DNA of 64,000 nt from Charina bottae (lineage: Eukaryota; Chordata; Lepidosauria; Squamata; Charinaidae), in contig JALMGJ010000020.1 of the NCBI GenBank assembly GCA_023362775.1, forward strand, positions 6,947,501 to 7,011,500, written 5' to 3'. The position numbers and the translations under genes were made by a program. Each line of letters starts with the position of its first letter. The first letter of the stretch is position 1. A model generated the notes under the pieces. That model had not been told where the DNA came from, ran no database searches, and worked only from the letters and a program-made list of their open reading frames with translations. Below are positions 34,401-44,118 of this stretch, piece after piece.

Positions 34401-34716
34401 GGCGGCTGGAAGAAGACTTTTGTGACAATTAGCACAAGTAATATAATTACTGAGATATTAGGTATGCATAACTTGTTTTAACTGTTAAAAAGTACTCTCA
34501 CCCAAGTCCAAAAATAAAAGATCCTGTGCTAGTTTTTCCCTTTTGAAAGTAAATGTGCAAAAAAGAAGCCAGGACCGATTAATTTCAACATTTCCTTTTA
34601 AATATGCACCATAAAACAAGACAGGAAATAGGAAGATGTTCTGAAACCACACAAATGCAAGATGGTGCATGATGCCAATGGAAGGAGGCTAACTCTTCAT
34701 TGGGAAGTCTGTAGAG

Positions 34717-34995
34717 CATAGCTTTCCAAACTGTGTGTCGTGACACTTTAGTGTGTCGCAACACAAGCCGGAAGCAGCGGTGGGGGCGTGCATGGCGGCG
34801 GCGCACATGGCGGCGGTGGTGTGCATGGTGGCAGTGGCAGCCATCAGCGCTTCCGCGTTTTCACGGAAAACACGAGGCCGCCACCGTGCACACCGCCGCG
34901 TGACCCCCCGCGTCGCCACCGTGCACGCCCCGGCCGCCGTGCATGCCGCCACCGCTGTTGGTGTGTTGCCAACAGCGGCAGTTTGGAAAGCACCA
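34717..34995 (+). mobile_element. hAT MITE family B, 8-bp TSD
   Basis: CATAGCTTTCCAAACTGTGTG ... CAGTTTGGAAAGCACCA, flanked by CTGTAGAG (34709-34716) and CTATAGAG (34996-35003), 7 of 8 matching. The interior is CGG/GCC-rich with many CpGs. Open frames across it are low-complexity translations. Confidence 0.88.
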
Positions 34996-35003
34996 CTATA
35001 GAG

Positions 35004-35384
35004 TATACTGCGACTGGTGAGAAGATGATTCATATGTCTTAGCTGCACTGGGATTGATTTATTTCACAGGTCTTCAAGCAAACCCCATTTGCAATTTAAC
35101 GTGCTTTGAATACAAAGACATTTCATGTTGCTTTCTTCTGCCCAAGGCTATTACTTCCCTGTCAATTGCTGGGCAGTGTCCCTGCCCTTTTCTATGAGCA
35201 TCTGCACCTAGAGACATAAGTGGAAATGCACAAGGCTGAGATTTCCTGCATGTTCCCTCCAAAACACAGGCCATAAGAAGGAATATACAGCTAGTATCAC
35301 TTCCCAATGCCCATTCCATAAGTACCACAGCACACCATGCAGACTATGCCCTATATGTTAAATATCACACATTTGTTTCAGAAG
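35004..35384. other. No recognised feature
   Basis: Unique-looking DNA up to the left TSD of the composite insertion. Confidence 0.5.
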
Positions 35385-35392
35385 CTTTAGAA

Positions 35393-35935
35393 TGCTGCGA
35401 TGGCCGCAACTTAGAGGACCAGTCGTAAGTCCCCCATCGTTCAGTGCCATCATAATTTTGAACAGTCGCTGAACAAGTGATTGCTAAGCGAGGACTACCT
35501 ATATAGTGTCCATTTCAGAACTGTAATTTTGTGATGGTTCTGAGAATCTCCCCAGGAAACAATGCAAGTTTTCTTCTATAGCAGAGCTTTCCAAACTTTT
35601 CATGTTGGTGACACACTTTTTAGACATGCATCATTTCGCGACACACTCTTACAGCAGGGCATCATTTCATGACACACTTTTACAGCAGGGCACAAGGCAG
35701 GCACTAGGACCTGCGCGGAATCACAGCAGGTTTGGAGGTAGCAAGGCATAAGGCAGGCACTAGGACCTGCGCGGAATCCTGGCAGGGCAGGTTTGGAGGC
35801 AGCAAGGCACAAGGCAGGCACTAGGACCTGCGCGGAATCCTGACAGGGCTCGGAGGCAGCAGCAGCAGCCGCGACACACCCAGACACTGCAGCCGACACA
35901 CTAAAGTGTCACGACACACAGTTTGGAAAGCTCTG
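35393..35935 (-). mobile_element. Composite hAT insertion carrying flanking DNA, 8-bp TSD
   Basis: The 543-bp segment is flanked by the identical 8-mer CTTTAGAA at 35385-35392 and 35936-35943. Its right end is the true end of a family A hAT (GTTTGGAAAGCTCTG). Its left end is not a hAT end: 35393-35501 is the terminal part of a Tigger-like MITE, 35502-35581 is unrelated DNA, and the expected left hAT end lies internally at 35582. The same MITE-spacer-hAT order, inverted, is at 53910-54386, where the hAT has its own perfect TSD CTATAGAA and the MITE is not cut there. Seen: the structure and both TSDs. Inference: hAT transposition using one true end and a cryptic end in adjacent DNA. Confidence 0.85.
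35582..35935 (-). mobile_element. hAT MITE family A (inside the composite insertion)
   Basis: CAGAGCTTTCCAAACTTTTC ... CACAGTTTGGAAAGCTCTG with three copies of the roughly 60-bp internal unit and a duplicated 30-bp GACACAC...TTACAGCAGGGCA unit. The 8-mers directly at its two ends (TTCTATAG and CTTTAGAA) do not match, unlike every other intact family A copy here. The 5' 8-mer TTCTATAG is the reverse of the TSD at the 54-kb copy. Confidence 0.93.
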
Positions 35936-35943
35936 CTTTAGAA

Positions 35944-36374
35944 ACTAGTTAACAACACAAGCGAATTGGAGACTTAAGGAAAATTCCCCTTTCTCTCTTT
36001 TTTTCTGCAAAGGTTTTCATAATTCTCAGTTCACACCAAAGAAATTCTGGAATATTTGATTTGGGGCCCATCTGAAATCAATTAAGTTTGCGAACCATAG
36101 CTCTCATCCAGACAAATTACATTTGGAAGGTGGGGGCAATTGCAAAACAGGGCAAAAATATCAGTGTGTTCAGGTTGAGGCAGCAGGATCTGTTGGCCTC
36201 TAGTTAACTTTATGACCCTGTTGGTGGAGGTGTTGTCTGTCCTGCATAGTTGCAGGCTCCACTTGTTTTGTACTGTGATGGCCTAGTTCTTACAGTGAAG
36301 CTTATCAATGCATGATGCAAGGGGGGTGTTGTTTTTCAGACAGTTTATTGCAGAGCTTGACACTGATTAGGGAT
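35944..36374. other. No recognised feature
   Basis: Unique-looking DNA. Confidence 0.5.
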
Positions 36375-36495
36375 GGGAGGGAATCCCTCACTCAGGGTCA
36401 CCCGAATTGTCTTCCACGCCTAAGGAAGAACTAGAACTTGGCTTTTCCCACTCCTAGTCCAGCGCCTTAATCACTACACCATGCTGGCTCTCAGC
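36375..36495 (-). mobile_element. CORE/MIR-type SINE fragment, antisense
   Basis: CAGGGTCACCCGAATTG...CACGCCTAAGGAAGAACTAG, then AGCGCCTTAATCACTACACCATGCTGGCTC: the reverse of the SINE head and first half. Confidence 0.7.
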
Positions 36496-37107
36496 TTTAT
36501 GACAATGTTTGATTAGATGATGGTTCAATAAAATCATCTATGTGATCTCTGGTCAGGTGGGAGACATATACTTATAGAGAGATAGAGATATAAACTTACT
36601 TGTTTCATAGACTGCTTGTAGTTGTATCATTGTTTTTAATCATTGACAGCCACCCTGAGTACCTACTGTACTTGAATGGGAAGTTGGGGCATAAATAGAA
36701 TAATGCACCCACACACATAAAAAGGAAAGAGCATCTTCAGGTATGTTATTACTTCCTCCAGAAATGGAAGTGGGCAAAATTTTAGCACCCACTAATTGAG
36801 ACTGCCAGGCATCCCTGTATTTGCTTTGGCTGACAAAGGAGAACAGAGCAGTTCCATGTGTAAGCCTGCCATCTTTGTATTCTGTACAACTAACTACAAA
36901 ACCAGCAGACTTTTGAGGTGTTCATCATTGAACAGTACTGATCACATCCACTGCCCCAAGAAGTGAAAATGACCAAGACAAAACAGACCTCAATGTCACT
37001 TTTAGAACTCTATTATCATAACTGCAAATATAAGCCTAATGTAATTTTTCAAATGTAACTGTTTTTACTGTATGAATAAAAATAAATTGGAGAGCAACAT
37101 ATCCATG
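36496..37107. other. No recognised feature
   Basis: Unique-looking DNA; an L2-like 3' fragment near 36630-36700 (GCCACCCTGAGTACCTACTG) is possible but short. Confidence 0.4.
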
Positions 37108-37115
37108 CTTTACAG

Positions 37116-37244
37116 CAGCGTTTCTCAACCGCAGAAACTTTAAGAGGTGTGGACTTCAACTCCCAGAATTCCTCAGCCACCTGTCTGGGGAATTCTGGGA
37201 GATGACGTCCACACCTCTTAAAGTTGCTAAGGTTGACAACACTG
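37116..37244 (+). mobile_element. Palindromic hAT MITE, 129 bp, 8-bp TSD
   Basis: Near-complete palindrome: CAGCGTTTCTCAACC...AACTTTAAGAGGTGTGGAC is mirrored by GTCCACACCTCTTAAAGTT...GTTGACAACACTG. Flanked by CTTTACAG (37108-37115) and CTTTACAA (37245-37252). An RNA from it would fold into a long hairpin. Confidence 0.92.
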
Positions 37245-37548
37245 CTTTACAATTTAAGTGGCCCAAAGTTTATTCTAGTGAATATGTTTTCAGTGAGACA
37301 GATTGATTTCCCTTTAAGAACTGGTTCAAGCCAGTTCAAATCTCTTTTTAAAAGGTAGAATTTATTATCTCACATATGTTTTGTCTTTGCAGCTCTGAAA
37401 ACCATGGACAATGCTAGGGCCTTGACAGAAGGAGCCAAGTGCCTGAAAGGATGATGTAGGCATTTGTCCCCATGCCTCATACACAAGGAAACGAGTGCAA
37501 GAAGAAAGAAACCAGAAAGGGTGTAGGTGGAAGGGTACTTTGGACATA

Positions 37549-37955
37549 CAGGTGCTGGGCTAGAAACCAGGAGACTGAGAGTTCTAGTCCCGCCTTAGGC
37601 AGGAAAGCCGGCTGGGTAACCTTGGGCCAGTCCCTGTCTCTCAGCCCTAGGAAGGAGCCAATAGCAAACCAGGACACTGAGAGTTCTAGTCCCGCCTTAG
37701 GCAGGAAAGCCGGCTGGGTGACCTTGGGCCAGTCACTCTCTCTCTCAGCCCTAGGAAGGAGCCAATAGCAAACCAGGAGACTGAGAGTTCTAGTCCCGCC
37801 CTAGGCAGGAAAGCCGGCTGGGTGACCTTGGGCCAGTCACTCTCTCTCAGCCCAACTCACCTCACAGGGTTGTTGTTGTCAGGAAAATAGGAGGAGGAAG
37901 GAGTATTAGCTATGTTCACTGCCTTGAGTTATTTATAAAAATAATAAAGGCAGGA

Positions 37956-37995
<40 letters not shown>
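37549..37995 (+). mobile_element. CORE/MIR-type SINE with tandemly triplicated body
   Basis: The head is cut at GGTGCTGGGCTAGAAACCAG. The body from AAACCAGGAGACTGAGAG through the GGGCCAGTCAC...CTCAGCCC block occurs three times (units starting 37564, 37666, 37770). Only the third unit continues into the core, CTCACCTCACAGGGTTGTTG, and the 3' end, finishing in an (AAAT)n tail to 37995. Confidence 0.92.
37564..37871 (+). repeat. Three 102-104-bp tandem units inside a SINE
   Basis: The first two units are joined by the non-SINE linker CTAGGAAGGAGCCAATAGCA, present after units one and two and absent after three. The units differ by only a few substitutions. Confidence 0.9.
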
Positions 37996-37996
<1 letters not shown>

Positions 37997-38577
37997 AATA
38001 CAGAAACCAAGGGCCAGCTGAACTGGAGAGAAACAGAATGTAATCTCTTTGCAGGCTTGCTTAGCAGACTATCTTTTCTACCGATCATGATGGATACTGA
38101 GCTTAATGAACTATAAAACGAAGACTCAGTCTAAGTAGATACAGTCCATTTGAACACACAGGTGCATGGAAATGCAACAGCAGGCTAAGGTGGACTAAAA
38201 CAATGATGTGCCAAAGACGAGGAGAAAATTGAAAATTGAAATATGGTTGATGAATAAAAGTATTAAGTATTAAGAAAGTAAATCAGACTTATGATTTAAA
38301 CATTGAACTTTGCTGAGCAAGGTACAAACATTTTTAACCACCAAGTGAATATCACTGCAATGTAGGGAACTGAAAAATATGTTTTTAATACATTTTAGTC
38401 TTGGGCATACTTCAGCTCACCATTTCAGTCCTATTCCAGTCCAGCATGACTTAAGACCTTGTACTTGATAAAGCAAAACACAAGTGTCTCAGTAGGAGCA
38501 TGTCTGAATTTTCAGTGAAAACACATCTGTCTGAGACTTCCTTAATCTAAAATAATCCCTGCCTATAAATAACTAAA
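37996..38577. other. No recognised feature
   Basis: Unique-looking DNA. Confidence 0.5.
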
Positions 38578-38656
38578 GGTAAAGGTAAAGGTACCCCCGC
38601 ACATTTGTGCAGTCGTGTCCGACTCTAGGGGCCGGTGCTCATCTCCGTTTGTTAGC
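38578..38656 (-). mobile_element. Sauria SINE 3' third, truncated
   Basis: GGTAAAGGTAAAGGTACCCC through CATCTCCGTTTGTTAGC in antisense; the body and tRNA head are absent, a typical 5' truncation. Confidence 0.88.
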
Positions 38657-39820
38657 TTGGGGGCAATTTGTTTCCAGCAGCTTTGTTTTCCATGTGCAGA
38701 TTACAGAGTTTTGTATGCAGGACTATATAGTCATGTGGATTCCCAACTATAACCTGAAGTGGCACAGCCAAGATGCAGATTTATAGGCTCAGCTGGAACA
38801 CAGCCTATGAAACAAAGAATGTTCAACAGAAAGGTACAAGGAATCCCAGTTTTTTACTTCTCTGATTGATGTCTCCAAGACAAATTAAATGGGATATAAT
38901 CTCAAGGCCAGATACTTGCCATTTTAGAAACTAGACGTAATAGAGGGACAGAATAATTTTAGTTACAACCCAAATGAATTTGGCATCTGTGTTTCATTGC
39001 TTTCTCTCATAAAAGTGAATGGCTGTGATTAATTTCTGATCAGCACTGTAATTTGGAGGAGAGCATTACTCTGTACACAAAGGATCACAGAGTATTGCAA
39101 AATATTCATCCTGCCTCCTGTCATTTCCTACCAACTCCCTAAGCCAGACTCGATGGGGAATCCTTAAAGAAAAGAACTGAGCCACTAGACTTCTTGAACC
39201 CCAACTGCTTCAGTTACTAAGTAGGACCAGCACAAGGCAAAGAACATGCTGGGAATTAACACAAACTGTGGAAGGGTTAAAATACTGAACTTAAAAGATA
39301 TGCCCAATTTGGAACCTGCTAAATTCCTTGACCGAAATCAACCCCATTGATTCATCAGAAAAGGCAGGTGTGCAGAGCAAAAGGTAACGCTGTTGGAAGC
39401 TGACTGAACATTATGCCAGTGCAACATCCCATATGGTCATCTTTTTCCTTAATGCTCTGGTTGGTTGGCTGGACACCTCTTGCTCCTTTAGCAACCTTGT
39501 CTTGAAACCCATTACTATGCCTGCATCGCCTACATGATACAAATCTGAATATACTTCTCAAATGCTACGGAGAATGAAACACCATGTAAATTAATAATAA
39601 TATGAGGAACTTTTGATTTAAGAAGGTTTCTAGTATTATCTATACTCAAAAGTAAATCCTACTGAGCTCATTGAGAACTTAGGTATAGGACTACAGCTTT
39701 ACACGGTATGGATACACAGTCATACTGTCTCTCTTCCATGCCCTGACTAGAATTGGACTAGATGAATTTGGGTAATGACAGCCAAGAGGAAATGGACAAT
39801 GCAGCCCTATTACTAGTATG
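38657..39820. other. Unique-looking DNA
   Basis: No gene recognised. A short stretch near 39640-39705 resembles a dispersed reptile repeat (AGTAAATCCTACTGAGCTCA), as does 46800-46860. Confidence 0.45.
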
Positions 39821-39828
39821 TTCTAATG

Positions 39829-40148
39829 CAGAGCTTTCCAAACTTTTCAGGATGGGTACACACTTTTTAGATATGCATCATTTCGCGACACACTCTTACA
39901 GCAGGGCACAAGGCAGGCACTAGGACCTGTGCGGAATCACAGCAGGTTTGGAGGCAGCCAGGCACAAGGCAGGCACTAGGACCTGCGCGGAATCCTGGCA
40001 GAGCATGTTTGGAGGCAGCAGGGCACAAGGCAGGCACTAGGACCTGCGCGGAATCCTGGCAGGGCTCGGAGGCAGCAGCAGCCGCGACACACCCAGACAC
40101 TGCAGCCGACACACTAACGTGTCACGACACACAGTTTGGAAACCTCTG
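39829..40148 (-). mobile_element. hAT MITE family A, perfect 8-bp TSD
   Basis: CAGAGCTTTCCAAACTTTTC ... CACAGTTTGGAAACCTCTG, flanked by TTCTAATG at 39821-39828 and 40149-40156. Three copies of the internal roughly 60-bp unit. Confidence 0.93.
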
Positions 40149-40156
40149 TTCTAATG

Positions 40157-41722
40157 AGATAAATGAGATTTTTGCATGATTTATTAAGTAGGTTCAAGAT
40201 TATTTTTAATGAAAACAATTACAAAGCTTATGTGAACTTTCTTTATATGTCCAATGAGCATTTCAAGCCCTTCTCTGGCAAAACAAAAACACCCTTCCAT
40301 TAATTCTTGCATTGCAAATAGAGGGTGAATTAAGCACAAGCTTTCTTTTCTTATTGTCATTTACAGGCTAAAGCTTATTTCTGAAAAGCTAAGATTATCC
40401 AAAAGCTCCTATGGGATATTGTAAAGTGGCATAACTCAATGCTACACTGAGAAAATTAAAAAGATGTGGGTATAGGTAAAAGTTCTTCCACAAATATTTT
40501 AATATAAAGCTGTGGCCAGTGACTAGCTCTCTATCCCAGTTTCCTGACTAATAACAGTAACAGTGCATTACTTGTCAGATTTGCAAGATCCAGCTAAAGG
40601 AGCTTATCTACCCTGAATATTAAAAAAGCTTGAAGGTGTATTGGATAGTAACAGTAAAATGACTTTAAATATGTACAGACAAGTCATAATTCCCAGCAAC
40701 TAGAAGACAGCATTTAATGCTGCAAGAACAAAGAAAGTCCTTTCTTCCATTTTTGATGCAATAATCACTATTGCATCCTAAATGCCGAGCTTTATTTTTG
40801 CCTAGGTTACCAGTATGGAAGATGACAAACAGATTTATCTTTCTTTCCCTGCAAGATCAGCAGGTTCTTCTAAAATCTTCCATACTTACAAGTATTTTTT
40901 TCCACAACAGAATCACATACTTAATAATGCTCTAATTACTTCACTATTTAAACTGATGTTTGAAAATAGTGAGTTCTGTGGGATCTGCAGTGAATAGCAT
41001 GACATCATCATTTCTTTGCACTTGTTCTGTTTCTCAAGAGCAGAGATTTTTGGCCCTCTTTGCCAGCGCTGCAGCAAAAACTTGATTGATATCATCAAGA
41101 TCACTAGAAAACAATGGTCCTTAACGCACTAGGTTGGAACTGTTTTAATGATTTCCTATAGGAACTGCTGTTTCAGCTTGTTCCTTGCAGATAAATCAGA
41201 TTAAACTTTTGGAAAAGCAAGATAAATAACTGCTGCCAGGGTTGGGCAAACTGATGAGAAGTTCATGACATTCCCCATTCATGCTTTTCAGCCTTCACAC
41301 TCCCTAACCTATCAATACATATCACAAAAGAAATATTTGCAGAACTCTTTATGGGAAAAAGTCTAAAACAAATGGGAACATTTCAAAGAACCTTTAACTT
41401 TATTAATTAAACAATATTATATATTATTCTTGAAAGTGAGCTTGATCACTCAGACCAGTCATCTCCACTGCAATTCAATCAGATGCCTGGGAAACTTGAT
41501 AGTTGCTCTCCTAACATTTCTTGAGGGCTCCAGGTTGGAGATTGCTAACTGCGGTAAAAAAAAGTCAGGCTTGGATTTAAGAGCCCTACATCCTGCTACC
41601 AAAGTAGTACTTCTCTTTGCAAGCCCTCCTCCCAGATGTTGTTGAACAAACCCTGGCTACTGGCATGATCAGAGATCAACAGTTCACAGAGCAACAGCTT
41701 TTGCTCCTCGCTTTAAAGTTCA
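40157..41722. other. Unique-looking AT-rich DNA
   Basis: No gene or mobile element recognised; short open frames near 40.8-41.1 kb have no domain. Confidence 0.45.
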
Positions 41723-41730
41723 CTTCCCTT

Positions 41731-42132
41731 TTAGACTGACCATATTTCCTTGAGACAATAACAGGACAAGAGGAATGGGCGGGGACGGAGCGGCTGGTTG
41801 GGGGGGCCGGGAGGGTCGCCTCCACCTGTTGGCGCACGGGGGGGCGTGGTGGGCGGCGTGGTGGGCGGGGGCGGAGCGGCTGATTGGAGGGAACCCGGAA
41901 GGGGAATCTCCTCTGCCTGTCACGGTGCTGGGCCCGCCTCTACCAACTCCTTTGCCACGCGCTGGTGGGTGGGGGCGATTCCTCCTCCGGGTTCCCTTTG
42001 GTCGGCTGCTCCGCCTCTGCCTGTTCCTGAAAAACGGGACAAAACCGGCATTTATGTTAAAACGACGGGACGGTTGAGAAAAGGGGAAAAAATGGGACTG
42101 TCCCGTTCAAAACGGGATGTATGGTCAGCCTA
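41731..42132 (+). mobile_element. GC-rich hAT MITE, 8-bp TSD
   Basis: Ends TTAGACTGACCATATTTCC and GGGATGTATGGTCAGCCTA form an imperfect inverted repeat. Flanked by CTTCCCTT at 41723-41730 and 42133-42140; the exact outer base is ambiguous by one. The interior is very G-rich, with a partly mirrored GGGCGGGGACGGAGCGGCTG block and the ACGGGACAAAACCGG / GACTGTCCCGTT motifs. Overlapping long frames at 41.77-42.15 kb are low-complexity Gly/Arg/Pro translations. Confidence 0.82.
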
Positions 42133-42140
42133 CTTCCCTT

Positions 42141-43235
42141 TAGATTGAAGCTGAAGGATTCATTGATGCAACATTTCCAAAAACACTGATGCTACGTCAG
42201 AAAAAAAAAATCCTAGGAAAAAAACCCCAAACCATTGCTGTAGGAACACATTAAATGTATTATACATAACTTTGTTTGTCCATTAAAATAGTTTTATTTG
42301 GCATATTAAATTTAAAAATTGCACTAATTCATATATGGAAAAATGTAACTGGGTGATGATTTTGCCACAAAAAAGTATGTTAGGAAGAAATCAGTTATAA
42401 TTTACACTGGTTATAGAAATCAACTAATATAGTTAAATAAACTTCAATACATTGAATCCTATGTTCTTATATTTTAATTTTCAAAAAATGACATAGTGTT
42501 TTTTTTTTTAAAACAGATTCATAGCCTTAGGCAGAATGCCTTCAATAGACTGACTCGTCTTCCTAAGCAAGCAGATTCTTAGTTTTAATCTAATCTCTGC
42601 AGAAATAAATGGATTACTTCCTACTCCATTGGCTCACCTAAGGCAGCGGGAGAATAAGAAATCACCAGTTTCTGCAAAGGCGTACCAGAGCCCAGAAGCA
42701 AAGGATTCTTCTGCCTCATGAAAATAGCAGTGACACTAAGTCTTCAACTCTAGGAAGATCCAATCTCAGACAGATTTTCCACAGCAACAACCAGCAACAC
42801 ATTTCCTGTACACTGAAGTGAGCGTACAACCCTAAATACCTTTCATACAGCTCCAGCTACATTTCAAGAAAAGAATGTTTAGTTCATGGAAGGGCAACCT
42901 TTTTAACCTAAAGGCCAAACTGGTGAGGGATCAGGAGGGCTGTGTAGCTGCATGAATATCCATTGAAATACCAGATACATGCTACACATCTCAGAGATTT
43001 TTATCTTGGCACCAGCAAGCATCATTGCTTCTACCTTCCCCCAATGATGCTGCTATCACTTAACAATAGGAATTCCGGAACAAAAAGAGCTTGTTGGGAC
43101 CTGCTTAGAATCTATGGATTCCTGCTGCCATTTGGGTCTCCACTGCACCTGAGTAAAGACTGCTGGGATCCTCCTGCCGTATAGCAGCAGGAACCCAACC
43201 CTGGGTTGAGTGATGTTCAAAATTCCTGGGACATT
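42141..43235. other. No recognised feature
   Basis: Unique-looking AT-rich DNA up to the PLE. Confidence 0.45.
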
Positions 43236-43409
43236 CCTGTCTGTCGCTGTTTTAGGTCTGGTGGACTTAGATTTAGTGAAGGCCCAATTTGGATATCCAC
43301 AGGCCTTCACTAAAATCAGCACCTGAGAACAGCTCTGAAGGACTGTGGATATCCAAATTAGGCCTTCACTAAATCTAAGTCTACCAGACCTAAAACAGTG
43401 ACAGACAGG
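43236..43409. repeat. 74-bp inverted repeat with 26-nt loop at PLE 5' edge
   Basis: Arms 43236-43309 and 43336-43409 match with about four mismatches over 74 positions. On the minus strand the left arm reads GYPNWAFTKSK; the right arm on the plus strand has a stop in place of W (TGG to TAG), so the left arm kept the older sequence there. Confidence 0.92.
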
Positions 43410-43988
43410 GCTGAGACTCAGAGTAAACGGAAGAACCTGGTCATTCCTTACATGGCTGGCATGTCTGAAAAGATAAAAAGGATATTTGGCAAACACCACA
43501 TACCTGTATATTTCAAACCCACCAACACACTGAGACAGAGGCTTGTACACCCCAAAGATCAAACTCCAAAACACAAGAAAAGCACTGCAGTGTATGCAAT
43601 CCAGTGCAGTGAGGAGTGCTCTGAGCTCTACATTGGAGAAACCAAACAACCTTTGTACAGGAGGATGGACCAACACAGGAGGAGCAACACCACAGGACCA
43701 GAGTCAGCAGTTTACCTTCATCTAAAGGAAAAAGGACACTCATTTGAGGACATTAATGTTCACATTTTAGACAGAGAAGATAGGTGGTTTGAGAGAGGGG
43801 TCAAGGAATCCATTTATGCCAACTTGGAAAATCCTTCCTTGAATAGAGGTGGGGGCCTCAGGCACAATCTTTCCCCCATCTTCCTCCCTGCTTTGTCTTC
43901 TGTGCCTAGGAAGATTAAGACCATTTCACAAGCTCAACACCAGCATGGTGATCTTAACGATCCTCCTTTAGATGATAAAAGGACTTAA
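43398..43988 (+). CDS. PLE C-terminal region: linker plus GIY-YIG endonuclease (fragment)
   Basis: About 196 codons, open to the stop after DDKRT; no ATG start, because it is the 3' part of a longer PLE ORF. Residues 13-55 are the linker to the endonuclease (LVIPYMAGMSEKIKRIF, then FKPTNTLRQRLVHPKD). Residues about 64-120 are the GIY-YIG nuclease: VYAIQCSEEC, LYIGETKQPLYRRMDQHRR, with the YIG motif, the conserved Arg and the His cluster visible, then HLKEKGHSFEDINVHIL and REDRWFERGVKESIYANLE with the late catalytic Glu region. Known role: cuts target DNA for PLE retrotransposition. The frame is intact over the nuclease, suggesting moderate age. Without the RT it cannot move itself. Confidence 0.88.
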   Translation: MTDRAETQSKRKNLVIPYMAGMSEKIKRIFGKHHIPVYFKPTNTLRQRLVHPKDQTPKHKKSTAVYAIQCSEECSELYIGETKQPLYRRMDQHRRSNTTGPESAVYLHLKEKGHSFEDINVHILDREDRWFERGVKESIYANLENPSLNRGGGLRHNLSPIFLPALSSVPRKIKTISQAQHQHGDLNDPPLDDKRT

Positions 43989-44084
43989 AATAACATCTCA
44001 ATATAACCATGACCTAGCCCCAGGTGTAAGGTCACACAGCTACCTAGAAACATATTTAGGATTCCCTTACAAACTTTGCTCAGA

Positions 44085-44118
44085 CTGAAGAAGCTTCTTG
44101 GATAAGGAGCGAAACGTT
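44085..44118 (+). ncRNA. Hammerhead-ribozyme-like core in PLE 3' UTR
   Basis: CTGAAGA (44085-44091), one extra A, stem GCTTCTT/AAGGAGC (44093-44099 with 44104-44110, one G-U pair) closed by GGAT, then GAAAC (44111-44115) and GTT. The layout matches the copies at 6.67 and 16.2 kb, but the stem is almost entirely different in sequence. Confidence 0.4.

Larger units (their letters stand above)
32018..34708. other. Unique-looking DNA, possible exon and possible retro-tail inside
   Basis: No recognised repeat apart from items listed separately. A 33-bp diverged direct repeat (ATGGGTTTAGCACTCT...) occurs near 32431 and 32740. Confidence 0.4.

Noticed and set aside
34689..35048. Ala-rich 82-119-codon frames on both strands
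   Set aside because: Translations of the CGG/GCC-rich interior of a family B hAT MITE.
37564..37871. CRISPR-like array of spaced repeats
   Set aside because: Only three units of about 103 bp, all SINE body sequence; vertebrate repeat context.
41720..42148. Long overlapping frames of Gly/Arg/Pro-rich protein
   Set aside because: They follow the GC-rich interior of a TSD-flanked hAT element, not a coding signal.
43056..43676. 206-codon minus-strand frame overlapping the PLE
   Set aside because: It is the antisense of the GIY-YIG frame plus the inverted arm; only the arm part (GYPNWAFTKSK) is real PLE coding sequence.
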